Shown here piece by piece: positions 35,987 through 47,002 of a stretch of DNA of 64,000 bases. The position numbers and the translations under genes are program-made. This DNA comes from Nocardioides bruguierae (GTDB lineage: Bacteria; Actinomycetota; Actinomycetes; Propionibacteriales; Nocardioidaceae), in the NCBI RefSeq assembly GCF_023656415.1, contig NZ_JAMOIL010000001.1, forward strand, positions 248,001 through 312,000, in the 5' to 3' direction. The notes beneath the pieces are model-generated. The model ran no database searches. It was given only the letters and a program-made list of their open reading frames with translations, and was not told the DNA's origin. The number at the start of each line of letters is the position of its first letter. Within the stretch, counting starts at the first letter, position 1.

Positions 35987-37162
35987 GTGAGTGACATGGA
36001 GCAGAAGCAGCACACCGGGATGCAGCTCGGCATCTTCACCGTCGGCGACGTGACGCCGGACCCGACCACGGGCCGCACCCCGACCGAGCACGAGCGGATC
36101 AAGGCGACCGTCGCGATCGCGAAGAAGGCCGAGGAGGTCGGCCTCGACGTCTTCGCGACCGGCGAGCACCACAACCCGCCCTTCATCTCCTCGGCGCCCA
36201 CCACGACGCTGGCCTACATCGCCGCCCAGACCGAGCGGCTGATCCTGTCGACGGCGACGACCCTGATCACCACGACCGACCCGGTGCTCATCGCGGAGAA
36301 CTACGCCAAGCTCCAGCACCTCTCCGACGGCCGCGTCGACCTGACCATGGGCCGCGGCAACACCGGCCCGGTCTACCCGTGGTTCGGCAAGGACATCCGC
36401 CAGGGCATCAACCTGGCCATCGAGAACTACGCCCTGCTGCACCGGCTGTGGCGCGAGGACGTCGTGGACTGGGAGGGGCGCTTCCGCACCCCGCTCCAGG
36501 GCTTCACCTCGGCCCCGCGGCCGCTGGACGGCGTGCCCCCGTTCGTGTGGCACGGGTCCATCCGCAGCCCCGAGATCGCCGAGCAGGCGGCGTACTACGG
36601 CGACGGCTTCTTCCACAACCACATCTTCTGGCCGGCCTCGCACACGCAGAAGATGGTGGCCTACTACCGCCAGCGCTTCGAGCACTACGGCCACGGCCGC
36701 GCCGACCAGGCGATCGTCGGCCTCGGCGGCCAGTTCTTCATGCGTCGCAACAGCCAGGACGCCGTCCGGGAGTTCCGTCCGTACTTCGACAACGCGCCGG
36801 TCTACGGCCACGGCCCGTCGCTGGAGGACTTCACCTCGGGCACCCCGCTGACCGTGGGGTCGCCGCAGGAGGTGCTGGAGCGCACCCTGTCCTTCCGCGA
36901 CTACGTCGGTGACTACCAGCGCCAGCTGTTCCTCATCGACCACGCCGGCCTGCCGCTCAAGACCGTCCTGGAGCAGCTCGACCTGCTCGGCGAGATCCTG
37001 CCCGACCTGCGGGCAGGGTTCGCCGAGGGCCGGCCCGCCCACGTGCCCGACGCCCCCACGCACGCGTCCCTCGTGGCGGCCGCGGGCGGCGCCCGCGACA
37101 GCAGCGTCCACGCCGTCGACGACGTCACCGGCCGTCGCGCCGAGGAAGAGGTGTCGGCATGA
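35987..37162 (+). CDS. CE1758-family luciferase-like flavin monooxygenase
   Basis: 391 residues of the LLM TIM-barrel fold: MQLGIFTVGDVTPDP, FATGEHHNPPFISSAP, LSTATTLITTTDPV and DLTMGRGNTGPVYPW match the FMN-dependent monooxygenase family associated with CE1758. It uses reduced flavin, supplied by the coupled reductase, to oxidise an unknown substrate. GTG at 35987 from promoter geometry; ATG at 35996 is possible. The stop overlaps the reductase ATG by 4 bp. Promoter has TTCAA repeats. Confidence 0.9.
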   Translation: MSDMEQKQHTGMQLGIFTVGDVTPDPTTGRTPTEHERIKATVAIAKKAEEVGLDVFATGEHHNPPFISSAPTTTLAYIAAQTERLILSTATTLITTTDPVLIAENYAKLQHLSDGRVDLTMGRGNTGPVYPWFGKDIRQGINLAIENYALLHRLWREDVVDWEGRFRTPLQGFTSAPRPLDGVPPFVWHGSIRSPEIAEQAAYYGDGFFHNHIFWPASHTQKMVAYYRQRFEHYGHGRADQAIVGLGGQFFMRRNSQDAVREFRPYFDNAPVYGHGPSLEDFTSGTPLTVGSPQEVLERTLSFRDYVGDYQRQLFLIDHAGLPLKTVLEQLDLLGEILPDLRAGFAEGRPAHVPDAPTHASLVAAAGGARDSSVHAVDDVTGRRAEEEVSA

Positions 37163-37779
37163 CCCGCCTCGTCGTCGTCAGCGGCGGGCTCTCCACCCCG
37201 TCCTCCACCCGCCTGCTGGCCGACCGGCTCACCGAGGCGACCGTGGCCGCCCTGGCACGGCCGGTCGAGGTGGACGTGGTGGAGCTGCGCGACCTCGCGC
37301 ACCCGCTGGCCGACAACCTGCTCACCGGGTTCCCGTCCGGTGCGCTGGCCGAGGCCGTGGAGCTGGTCCGTCGGGCCGACGCGCTCGTGGTCGTGACGCC
37401 CGTCTTCAGCGCCAGCTACTCCGGCCTGTTCAAGACGTTCTTCGACGTCCTGGAGCCGGGCACCCTGGCGGGCAAGCCGGTGCTCGTGGGGGCCACCGCC
37501 GGCACCGCCCGGCACAGCCTCGTGCTCGAGCACGCCCTGCGGCCGCTGTTCGCCTACCTGCGGGCCGTGGTCGTGCCCACCGCCGTGTTCGCGGCCTCGG
37601 AGGACTTCGCCGACCCGGCGCTCCAGCAGCGGGTCGAGCGTGCGGCCGGCGAGCTCGCGGCGCTCCTCGGCGTCGCGTCCGCCCCGGCGGCCGGTCGCCC
37701 CACCTCGTTCGAGGAGCAGGTCGCCTCGCCGGTCGCCTTCGAGGACCTGCTGCGGCGGGCGAGCACCCCCGGCACCTGA
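37159..37779 (+). CDS. CE1759-family FMN reductase
   Basis: 206 residues, flavodoxin-like NADPH-dependent FMN reductase. GGLSTPSSTRLLADRL binds the flavin phosphate and VVVTPVFSASYSGLFKTFFD the isoalloxazine ring. It supplies reduced flavin to the monooxygenase encoded just upstream (4-bp overlap), a two-component system conserved in actinobacteria. The unit is closed by a long hairpin at 37787-37832. Confidence 0.92.
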   Translation: MTRLVVVSGGLSTPSSTRLLADRLTEATVAALARPVEVDVVELRDLAHPLADNLLTGFPSGALAEAVELVRRADALVVVTPVFSASYSGLFKTFFDVLEPGTLAGKPVLVGATAGTARHSLVLEHALRPLFAYLRAVVVPTAVFAASEDFADPALQQRVERAAGELAALLGVASAPAAGRPTSFEEQVASPVAFEDLLRRASTPGT

Positions 37780-37786
37780 CCGGGCT

Positions 37787-37832
37787 CCCGTCCTCCTCGC
37801 CGCGCCCAGGCGTGGGCGCGGCGAGGGACGGG
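37787..37832 (+). terminator. 19-bp two-part hairpin after the flavin reductase
   Basis: CTCGCCGCGCCC (37796-37807) with GGGCGCGGCGAG (37814-37825) around a 6-nt loop, extended by CCCGTCC (37787-37793) with GGACGGG (37826-37832) after a 2-nt bulge. Starts 8 nt after the stop. Confidence 0.8.
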
Positions 37833-37847
37833 TGGTTGGATCGAGGC

Positions 37848-38840
37848 ATGGAGGAGCCGGACACCGACCAGGCCCACCCGGGGCTGCCGACGCAGGAGCC
37901 GGGCGCGCAGGACGCGCGGGTCCGTGACGAGCTGCTCGCGGCGGTCTCCCGTGAGGAGGAGGGCTCCGTCCCCGACGCAGCCGTGTGGGCCGCGATCGCC
38001 TCGGTCGAGCGGATCGCCTGCCACGTCGGTACCACCGACGCGGAGGAGCTGACGGTCCTCCTGACCGACGGCGCCGCCGCGATCGGCAACGCCGAGACGC
38101 TGCGGCTGGTGGGGGAGGCCCACGACAGCGTGGTGCGGGGCCTCGGGTACCGCGCCCGGGGCATGGTCGTCGACGCCGGAGTCCTCAACCCGGAGGGCGG
38201 GGTCTACCCGGTGACCACCGACGCCCGACTGCTGCGGGCGGCCGTGCGTGCCGCGCACCGCACCTGTGCGCACGTGCCGTACTACGGGGCCCGCTACGCC
38301 GACAGCGCCGGGCGCTACTCCGGCACCGACTCGGCCTGGCTCGCCCAGCTCGCCGACCAGCCCCTCACGGAGTCGCAGCGCCAGGTGGACTGGCTGACGC
38401 GCCTGCTCGCCGCGCGCGGCATGCCGTCCTGGCTGATGGAGCGGCACCTGGGCGACCTCGTGGACGCCCTGGAGGAGGCTGCGGGCAGCCAGGCCGCCGG
38501 CAGCCTGCCCCAGGTGCGTGACGAGCTCGCCCGGCGGCGCCAGGCCGTCGTCCCCGACGTCATCCTGGACGAGGCGGAGCGCGTGCTGGCCCAGGAGCTC
38601 GGCGAGGAGCCGGCACCGGTGGGAGGCGCCGGGGCCCTGCTGGCCGCGGCGGTGGCCGACGTGGGCTCGGGGCTGCTGACCCACGACCGGGCGCTGTTCA
38701 CCTGGCTCACCGACCCGGCGCGCTGCGGCGCCCCGGCCCGGCGAGCCCTCGAGAGCACGCGCGCCTCGGTCTACCGCGTGGCGCGGGTCGACGTGCCGAC
38801 GCTGCAGCAGGCCCGGGGGCGGCGCCCCGCCTCGTCCTGA
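37848..38840 (+). CDS. Unknown soluble protein, 330 residues
   Basis: No domain recognised. Acidic and Ala/Arg-rich, mostly helical, no membrane segment or signal peptide. Notable blocks are EAHDSVVRGLGYRARGM, CAHVPYYGARYAD, GTDSAWLAQLADQPLTESQRQ and WLMERHLGDLVDALEEAAG. ATG at 37848, 15 nt past the hairpin; TTGGAT ends 6 nt upstream, a weaker hexamer than usual. A phycobilisome- or photoreceptor-like resemblance cannot be claimed. Stop is only 7 bp from the convergent PEBP gene. Confidence 0.7.
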   Translation: MEEPDTDQAHPGLPTQEPGAQDARVRDELLAAVSREEEGSVPDAAVWAAIASVERIACHVGTTDAEELTVLLTDGAAAIGNAETLRLVGEAHDSVVRGLGYRARGMVVDAGVLNPEGGVYPVTTDARLLRAAVRAAHRTCAHVPYYGARYADSAGRYSGTDSAWLAQLADQPLTESQRQVDWLTRLLAARGMPSWLMERHLGDLVDALEEAAGSQAAGSLPQVRDELARRRQAVVPDVILDEAERVLAQELGEEPAPVGGAGALLAAAVADVGSGLLTHDRALFTWLTDPARCGAPARRALESTRASVYRVARVDVPTLQQARGRRPASS

Positions 38841-38847
38841 CCGGGGA

Positions 38848-39375
38848 TCAGTGCTGGTAGGTGCCGTGCAGGATCGCGCGGCCCGCCGTCTTGAACGCCA
38901 GGTTGAAGGAGACGACCGCGGGGGAGGCGTCGGCGTCGACGCCGAGGCTGTCCTCGGTCACGGCGTGCACCACGAAGTAGTACCGGTGCACCTGGTCGCC
39001 CTCCGGCGGGGCCGCGCCCATGAAGGCGTGGGTGCCACCGTCGTTGCGGCACATGAACGCGGCCCCGGGCAGGTCCGCGCCCTCCTTGCCGGCGCCGGTG
39101 GGGAGCTCAGTGCAGTCGGCGGGCAGGTCGACGAGGACCCAGTGCCAGAAGCCGCTCGGGGTCGGGGCGTCGGGGTCGAAGCAGGTGACGGTGTAGCTCT
39201 TGGTGCCCTCCGGGCCGGGCTCCCAGGACAGCTGGGGGCTGGTGTTGCCGCCGGACGCGACCTGGGCGTCGTCCAGGGGAGCACCGTCGATGACGTCGGT
39301 GCTGGTGACCGAGAAGGACGGTGCGGCCGGGAGCAGCTCGTACGGGTTCGGGGTGACGGGTCGGTCGAGACTCAT
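38848..39375 (-). CDS. YbhB/YbcL-family PEBP (Raf kinase inhibitor-like) protein
   Basis: 175 residues. PEBP ligand-site motifs [20 protein letters not shown] and a later [10 protein letters not shown] are clear, with NTSPQLSW upstream. Family members bind phosphatidyl-type anions; function in bacteria is poorly known. TAGCGT ends 7 nt before the ATG (leaderless), which sets the start at 39375 rather than the longer frame. The M. tuberculosis relative is Rv2140c (recalled). Confidence 0.92.
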   Translation of the reverse strand: MSLDRPVTPNPYELLPAAPSFSVTSTDVIDGAPLDDAQVASGGNTSPQLSWEPGPEGTKSYTVTCFDPDAPTPSGFWHWVLVDLPADCTELPTGAGKEGADLPGAAFMCRNDGGTHAFMGAAPPEGDQVHRYYFVVHAVTEDSLGVDADASPAVVSFNLAFKTAGRAILHGTYQH

Positions 39376-39464
39376 GCCCTCGACGCTAGCGGCGCATCGC
39401 TGCGGGCCGCTCACCCTCCGAGCCCGGTCATGCCCCTGTCACACGAGAGCGCGAGAATGTGGGC

Positions 39465-40712
39465 ATGACTCGTCCGGGAGAGAACCACCGCACCGACCAC
39501 ACGCCGTACCCGGTGGGGCTGCGCCTCGCAGGACGACGAGTCCTCGTCGTGGGCGGAGGGCACGTGGCGCAGCGCCGCATCCCGGCGCTCATCCGGGCCG
39601 GCGCCGACGTCGTCGTGGTCTCGCCCGACGTCACGCCCTCGGTCGAGGGGCTCACCGGCGTGCTGACCTGGCACGCCCGTGAGTTCGAGCCCGCCGACCT
39701 CGACGGCGCCTGGTACGCGCTGGCGCTCACCGACGACCCGGCGGTCAACGCCGCGGTCGCCGAGGCGGCCGAGGAGCGACGCATCTTCTGCGTGCGCGGC
39801 GACGACGCCAGCGAGTCGAGCGCGTGGACGCCGGCGGTCGGGCGGCACGGACACCTCACCGTCGCCGTCCTCGCGAACCGGGAGCCGCGTCTCTCGGCCG
39901 GCGTCCGGGACGAGATCATGACCGGCCTGCGCGACGGCACCATCTCCGCGCGCGCTGGCCTCGACACCACGGCCGGGGTCGTGCTCGTGGGCGGTGGCCC
40001 CGGCGACCCCGAGCTGGTCACCGTCGCGGCCCGGCACGCGCTGGCCTCGGCCGACGTCGTCGTCGCGGACCGGCTGGCGCCCCGCGAGCTGCTCGACGAG
40101 CTGCCGGCGCACGTGGAGCTCGTCGACGTGGCGAAGCTGCCGCGCGGTCGGCACACGACCCAGGAGGTCATCAACGAGACGATCGTGAACCGGGCGCTCG
40201 AGGGCAAGCGCGTCGTCCGGTTCAAGGGCGGCGACAACTACGTCTTCGGCCGCGGCTACGAGGAGGTCATCGCCTGCCAGGAGGCCGGTGTGCCGGTGAC
40301 GGTGGTGCCCGGCCTGACGTCCTCGATCTCCGTGCCCGCCCGGGCGGGCATCCCGGTGACCCACCGCGGCGTCGCGCACGAGTTCACCGTCATCTCCGGC
40401 CACGTGCCCCCGGGTCACCCCACCTCGCTCGTCGACTGGTCGGCCGTGGCTCGCATGCGCGGCACTGTGGTGCTGCTCATGGCCGTGGAGAACGCCCCGC
40501 TCATCGCGACGACGCTGATGGAGGGCGGGCGCGACGCCGGGACCCCGGTCGCCGTGGTCGTCGAGGGCACGCTGCCCGAGGAACGCACGGTGTTGACCAC
40601 GCTGGGCTCGCTCGCTGCCGACCTCGTCGCCCACGAGGTGCGCCCGCCCGCCATCATCGTGGTCGGCCAGGTCGTGGCCGTGGCCAAGCCCGGTCACTAC
40701 GGGCTCGCCTGA
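39465..40712 (+). CDS. cysG: Siroheme synthase-type fusion (precorrin-2 dehydrogenase + uroporphyrinogen-III methyltransferase)
   Basis: 415 residues. N-terminal Rossmann dehydrogenase/ferrochelatase domain (LVVGGGHVAQRRIPALIRAG) and C-terminal SAM methyltransferase (about residues 165-415; VLVGGGPGDPELVTVAARHAL, FKGGDNYVFGRGYEE, VVPGLTSSISVPARAGIP). It makes siroheme or cobalamin precursors from uroporphyrinogen III. An in-frame GTG at 39459 is alternative. No sulfite or nitrite reductase is nearby. Coupled to the methylase gene 3 bp downstream. Confidence 0.93.
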   Translation: MTRPGENHRTDHTPYPVGLRLAGRRVLVVGGGHVAQRRIPALIRAGADVVVVSPDVTPSVEGLTGVLTWHAREFEPADLDGAWYALALTDDPAVNAAVAEAAEERRIFCVRGDDASESSAWTPAVGRHGHLTVAVLANREPRLSAGVRDEIMTGLRDGTISARAGLDTTAGVVLVGGGPGDPELVTVAARHALASADVVVADRLAPRELLDELPAHVELVDVAKLPRGRHTTQEVINETIVNRALEGKRVVRFKGGDNYVFGRGYEEVIACQEAGVPVTVVPGLTSSISVPARAGIPVTHRGVAHEFTVISGHVPPGHPTSLVDWSAVARMRGTVVLLMAVENAPLIATTLMEGGRDAGTPVAVVVEGTLPEERTVLTTLGSLAADLVAHEVRPPAIIVVGQVVAVAKPGHYGLA

Positions 40713-40715
40713 CCC

Positions 40716-41519
40716 GTGGCACGACTGGTCGAGGTCACCGACGCCGACGATCCCCGGCTCGCCGACTACCGGGACCTGCGCGACACCCAGCTGCGCCGCA
40801 GCCTCGAGGCCGAGCACGGCCTGTTCCTGGCCGAGGGGGAGAAGGTGGTGCGGCGGGCGGTGGCCGCCGGGTACCCGCCGCGCTCCTTCCTGATGAGCCC
40901 GCGCTGGGTCGAGGGCCTCCACGACGTCCTCGAGGCCGTCGACGTCGTCTGCTACGTCGCCCCCGAGCCGCTCCTCGAGGGGATCGTCGGGTTCCACCTG
41001 CACCGCGGGGCCCTGGCCTCGCTGGCGCGCACGCCGCTGCCGGCGGTCGCCGACGTGCTGGCGGGGGCACGCACCGTGGTGGTGCTCGAGGACATCGTCG
41101 ACCACACGAACGTCGGCTCGGTCTTCCGCTCCGCCGCCGGCCTCGGGGTGGACGCGGTGCTGCTGGCGCCCCGGTGCGCGGACCCGCTGTACCGGCGCTC
41201 CGTGAAGGTCTCCATGGGCACCGTGTTCTCGGTGCCGTGGACGCGCGTCGAGGACTGGTACGCCGCCATGACCGACCTGTCGGCCGCCGGGTTCCGCACG
41301 GTGGCGCTCACGCTCGCCGAGGACTCCGTCGACCTCGCCGACGCCGTGGTGGGCGCGGAACGGCTCGCCCTGGTGCTCGGCACCGAGGGCGACGGTCTCT
41401 CGGCGCGCTGGCAGGCCTCCGCCGACGTCCGGGCGGTGATCCCCATGGCCGCCGGTGTCGACAGCCTCAACGTCGCCGCCGCGTCCGCCGTGGCCTGCTA
41501 CGTCGCCGTGCGGCGGTAG
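40716..41519 (+). CDS. TrmH/SpoU-family RNA 2'-O-methyltransferase
   Basis: 267 residues of the SPOUT family. Motif 1 DHTNVGSVFRSAAGLGVD, motif 2 LVLGTEGDGLS and motif 3 VIPMAAGVDSLNVAAASAVA are intact, with an N-terminal ribosomal-L30-like RNA-binding domain. Methylates a ribose in rRNA or tRNA; the exact site is unknown. GTG starts 3 bp after the siroheme synthase stop, so it is translationally coupled. TAG stop at 41517-41519. Confidence 0.92.
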   Translation: MARLVEVTDADDPRLADYRDLRDTQLRRSLEAEHGLFLAEGEKVVRRAVAAGYPPRSFLMSPRWVEGLHDVLEAVDVVCYVAPEPLLEGIVGFHLHRGALASLARTPLPAVADVLAGARTVVVLEDIVDHTNVGSVFRSAAGLGVDAVLLAPRCADPLYRRSVKVSMGTVFSVPWTRVEDWYAAMTDLSAAGFRTVALTLAEDSVDLADAVVGAERLALVLGTEGDGLSARWQASADVRAVIPMAAGVDSLNVAAASAVACYVAVRR

Positions 41520-41545
41520 CCCCGGCCCCAGGTCGGGCCCCGGGT

Positions 41546-41574
41546 CGGGCCCCGCGGCGAGCACCGGGGGCCCG
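41546..41574. terminator. Bidirectional hairpin between convergent methylase and def
   Basis: CGGGCCCC (41546-41553) pairs with GGGGCCCG (41567-41574) with a 13-nt loop. It is preceded by an 11-bp direct repeat GGTCGGGCCCC (41531, 41543). Only 12 bp from the def stop at 41587. Confidence 0.45.
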
Positions 41575-41586
41575 TCCGAGGGGCGC

Positions 41587-42192
41587 TCAGGCCTCGAGCG
41601 GCCAGCCGGCCGGGTACTCCTCCACGGCCCGGTCGTGCTCCTTGGTCAGCTTCTTGCGAGCCTTCGTGGCGATCCGGTCGCCGAAGACGGTGCCCTGCAG
41701 GTGGTCGGTCTCGTGCTGCAGGCACCGTGCGAGCAGGCCGTCGCCCTCGAAGGCGACGGGCTCGCCGTCGAGGCCGGTGCCCGTGACCGCGGCGTGGTCG
41801 GGGCGGGAGCAGTCCACGAAGGCGCCGGGGTAGGACAGGCAGCCCTCGAGGTCGGTGTCGATCTGGCGGTCCTTGCCCTCGGGGAGGGTCAGGACGGGGT
41901 TGCAGACCACGCCGACCGTCCGCTCGCCGGAGGCGTCGGGACAGTCGAAGACGAAGATCGAGCGGTCCACGCCGATCTGGCACGCGGCCAGGCCCACCCC
42001 GTCGGCGGCGTACATGGTGGCGACCATGTCGGCAGCCAGCGCGCGCAGCTCGTCGTCGTAGGTGCTGACCGGCTCCTGCACGCGGTGCATCACGGGCTCG
42101 CCCCAGCGGGTGATCGCCCGCACGGAGCCGCCGGTGGGCAGCTGGCCGTGGGGGGCGTGCTCGGGCGGCGGGGGAACAGCGGTCTCCGACAT
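41587..42192 (-). CDS. def: Peptide deformylase
   Basis: 201 residues. Motif 1 GVGLAACQIG, motif 2 EGCLSYPG (Cys ligand) and motif 3 QHETDHLQG (two His ligands) are present, in the order of a functional metalloenzyme. It removes formyl groups from nascent proteins at the ribosome. N terminus is a Pro-rich 22-residue extension. TAGGAT ends 7 nt before the ATG on this strand (leaderless). Divergent from DUF2252, with a 28-bp palindrome between them. Confidence 0.96.
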   Translation of the reverse strand: MSETAVPPPPEHAPHGQLPTGGSVRAITRWGEPVMHRVQEPVSTYDDELRALAADMVATMYAADGVGLAACQIGVDRSIFVFDCPDASGERTVGVVCNPVLTLPEGKDRQIDTDLEGCLSYPGAFVDCSRPDHAAVTGTGLDGEPVAFEGDGLLARCLQHETDHLQGTVFGDRIATKARKKLTKEHDRAVEEYPAGWPLEA

Positions 42193-42279
42193 GCGCAGGA
42201 TCCTAGGGACGACGGCGGCCCAGCGCCCATCGAGGCCCCTCGGGGCCGCACCCGCGCCTCCGTCGTCCTGCCTTCGCGG

Positions 42280-42307
42280 GGCCTCTCACCCCCGGGGGTG
42301 AGAGGCC
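42280..42307. promoter_or_regulatory. Perfect 28-bp palindrome between def and DUF2252
   Basis: Half-site GGCCTCTCACCCCC followed directly by its exact reverse complement. No gap and no mismatch. It sits 28 bp upstream of the DUF2252 ATG and about 75 bp upstream of the def -10, so it could be a dimeric operator for one or both genes or extrude as a cruciform. GGGAAC occurs twice just after (42314, 42320). Confidence 0.8.
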
Positions 42308-42335
42308 GGTGCCGGGAACGGGAACGCTGCCCCTC

Positions 42336-43664
42336 ATGGACACCGAGAAGCGCATCCAGACGATCGTCGAGACCCTCGAGGACGCCTTCGGTGGGCTGAT
42401 GCAGGCCGACCCGGCGGCGTTCCGCGGCAAGTACCGCAAGATGGCCAAGGACTCGCACGCATTCTACCGGGGCACGGCGTGCCTGTTCTTCCGGGACGTG
42501 ACCGCGGGCCACGTGGACGACCTGGTGGGTCGCCCCGACGACTTCTCCGACGAGCGGTCGGGCCGGATCTGGGTCCACGGCGACCTGTACGTGGAGAACT
42601 TCGGCACCTACCTCGACTCCGACGGTCGGCTCGTCTTCGACGTCAACGACTTCGACGAGGCCTACGTGGGGTCCTGGACGTGGGACCTGCTGCGCTTCGC
42701 CGCCTCGCTGTCCCTCACGGGGTGGCAGAAGGCGCTGCCCGAGGACGACGTGCGCGACCTGGTCGCGGCCTACGTCCGGTCCTACCTGGACCAGGTGCGC
42801 ACCTACGCGCAGGACCACGACGACGACTTCGCCCTCACCCTGGACAACACCTCCGGCCCGATCCGCGCGGCACTCGCCGCGGCCCGCCAGAACCGGCGCG
42901 CCGGCCTGCTCGACGCGAACACGACCCGCGAGGGCGAGGTGCGGATGTTCCTGGAGGACGCGACCATCCGCCGTCTCCCCGACGACGAGCGCGCCCGCGT
43001 GGAGGACGCCTACCGCCGCTACCTGGAGACGATCCCGGCCGACCGGCGCCGCTCCAGCGTCTTCCACGACCTGCGCGACGTGGCCGGCAAGTCCGGCTTC
43101 GGCATCGGCAGCGCGGGCCTGCCCGCCTACAGCCTGCTGATCGAGGGCCACAGCCAGGCGCTGGACAACGATGTCATCCTCTCGATGAAGCAGGCCAACG
43201 TGCCGGCCGTGAGCCGCTACGTCGACACCGACGCCGTCGAGCGGTACTTCGACCACGAGGGCCAGCGCACCGTCGTGTCCCAGCGCGCCCTCCAGGCCCA
43301 CACCGACCCGCTGCTCGGCTGGACCGACATCGACGGCGTCGGCTACGTCGTCTCCGAGGTCTCCCCGTACGAGGAGGACCTGGACTGGGCCGACCTCACC
43401 GAGCCCGACGACATCCGGGAGGTGGTCGGGCTGCTGGGGCGCGCGACCGCCAAGATCCACTGCGCGTCGGACTCGGACTCCGACCAGGACCTCGTCGACT
43501 TCCAGGTCGAGGACGCCGTCCTCGCCTCGCTGGGGGAGCGCGAGGACGACCTGGTGTCGTGGCTCGCGGACGCCGGCGCCGCCTACGCCGAGCAGGTGCG
43601 CACCGACCACGGGCTGTTCGTCGAGGCCTTCCGGTCGGGCCGGATCTCGGTCTCGGCGACCTGA
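42336..43664 (+). CDS. DUF2252 family protein (kinase-like fold)
   Basis: 442 residues. DUF2252 motifs are WVHGDLYVENFGTYLDSDGR (catalytic-loop-like H-x-D...N), FDVNDFDEAYVGSWTWDLLR (metal-binding D of the kinase-like fold), and a long C-terminal helical domain. Family resembles aminoglycoside phosphotransferases by these motifs; no substrate is known. ATG at 42336; AACGCT ends 7 nt upstream. Preceded by a perfect palindrome and two GGGAAC motifs that look like extracytoplasmic sigma factor -35 elements. Confidence 0.87.
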   Translation: MDTEKRIQTIVETLEDAFGGLMQADPAAFRGKYRKMAKDSHAFYRGTACLFFRDVTAGHVDDLVGRPDDFSDERSGRIWVHGDLYVENFGTYLDSDGRLVFDVNDFDEAYVGSWTWDLLRFAASLSLTGWQKALPEDDVRDLVAAYVRSYLDQVRTYAQDHDDDFALTLDNTSGPIRAALAAARQNRRAGLLDANTTREGEVRMFLEDATIRRLPDDERARVEDAYRRYLETIPADRRRSSVFHDLRDVAGKSGFGIGSAGLPAYSLLIEGHSQALDNDVILSMKQANVPAVSRYVDTDAVERYFDHEGQRTVVSQRALQAHTDPLLGWTDIDGVGYVVSEVSPYEEDLDWADLTEPDDIREVVGLLGRATAKIHCASDSDSDQDLVDFQVEDAVLASLGEREDDLVSWLADAGAAYAEQVRTDHGLFVEAFRSGRISVSAT

Positions 43665-43699
43665 GGCACGCCCTCGGCTTCCCGCCTCAGCTCCCCGCC

Positions 43700-44872
<1,173 letters not shown>

Positions 44873-44911
44873 GGCGTCACCCTAGGAGTCGTCGCTCGCG
44901 CGGCCGTTCAC

Positions 44912-44953
44912 CCCTCCTGCCGCCTCCCTCCTGCCGCCACCCTCCTGCCGGGC
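44912..44953. repeat. Three tandem 14-bp units between galK and the ankyrin gene
   Basis: CCCTCCTGCCGCCT (44912), CCCTCCTGCCGCCA (44926) and CCCTCCTGCCGGGC (44940). The first two differ by one base. They fill the shared promoter region of a divergent pair. Confidence 0.85.
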
Positions 44954-44989
44954 GAACCGCGTGGTCCTCCACCGCGGCAGGCTGGAGCC

Positions 44990-45400
44990 ATGGCAGCGCA
45001 GCAGACAGGCCCCACCGACGACGGGACGCGTGACGAGGCGGTGGACCCCGCCCTCGTCGAGCTCGCCCAGCAGATGCTCGACTGGGCCCGCGGGGGCGAC
45101 ACCGAGCGCGTGCTGGCCTACGTCGACGCCGGCGCGCCGGCGGACCTGACCGGCGCGGACGGCAACACGCTGCTCATGCTCGCCGCCTACCACGGTCACG
45201 CCGCCCTGGTGCGTGGCCTGGCCGAGCGTGGCGCCGACGTCGACCGCCTCAACGACCGCGGCCAGTCGCCGCTGGCCGGTGCCGTGTTCAAGGGCGAGGA
45301 CGACGTCGTCAGCACCCTGCTGGCCCTGGGCGCCGACCTCGACCACGGCGCCCCCACCGCCCGCGCCACCGCCGAGATGTTCGGCCGCAGCCTCACCTGA
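44990..45400 (+). CDS. Ankyrin-repeat protein
   Basis: 136 residues. Three to four ankyrin repeats start at about residue 40 (GDTERVLAYVDAGAPADL, DGNTLLMLAAYHGHAALVRG, GADVDRLNDRGQSPLAGAV). Protein-protein binding module with no enzyme domain; partner unknown. CAGGCT ends 6 nt before the ATG. Convergent/continuing into the GuaB1 gene, separated by a 55-bp repeat copy. Confidence 0.9.
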   Translation: MAAQQTGPTDDGTRDEAVDPALVELAQQMLDWARGGDTERVLAYVDAGAPADLTGADGNTLLMLAAYHGHAALVRGLAERGADVDRLNDRGQSPLAGAVFKGEDDVVSTLLALGADLDHGAPTARATAEMFGRSLT

Positions 45401-46972
<1,572 letters not shown>

Positions 46973-47002
46973 CCTGCTGCCGGCCCGCTGCCGGGTCGGC
47001 TC

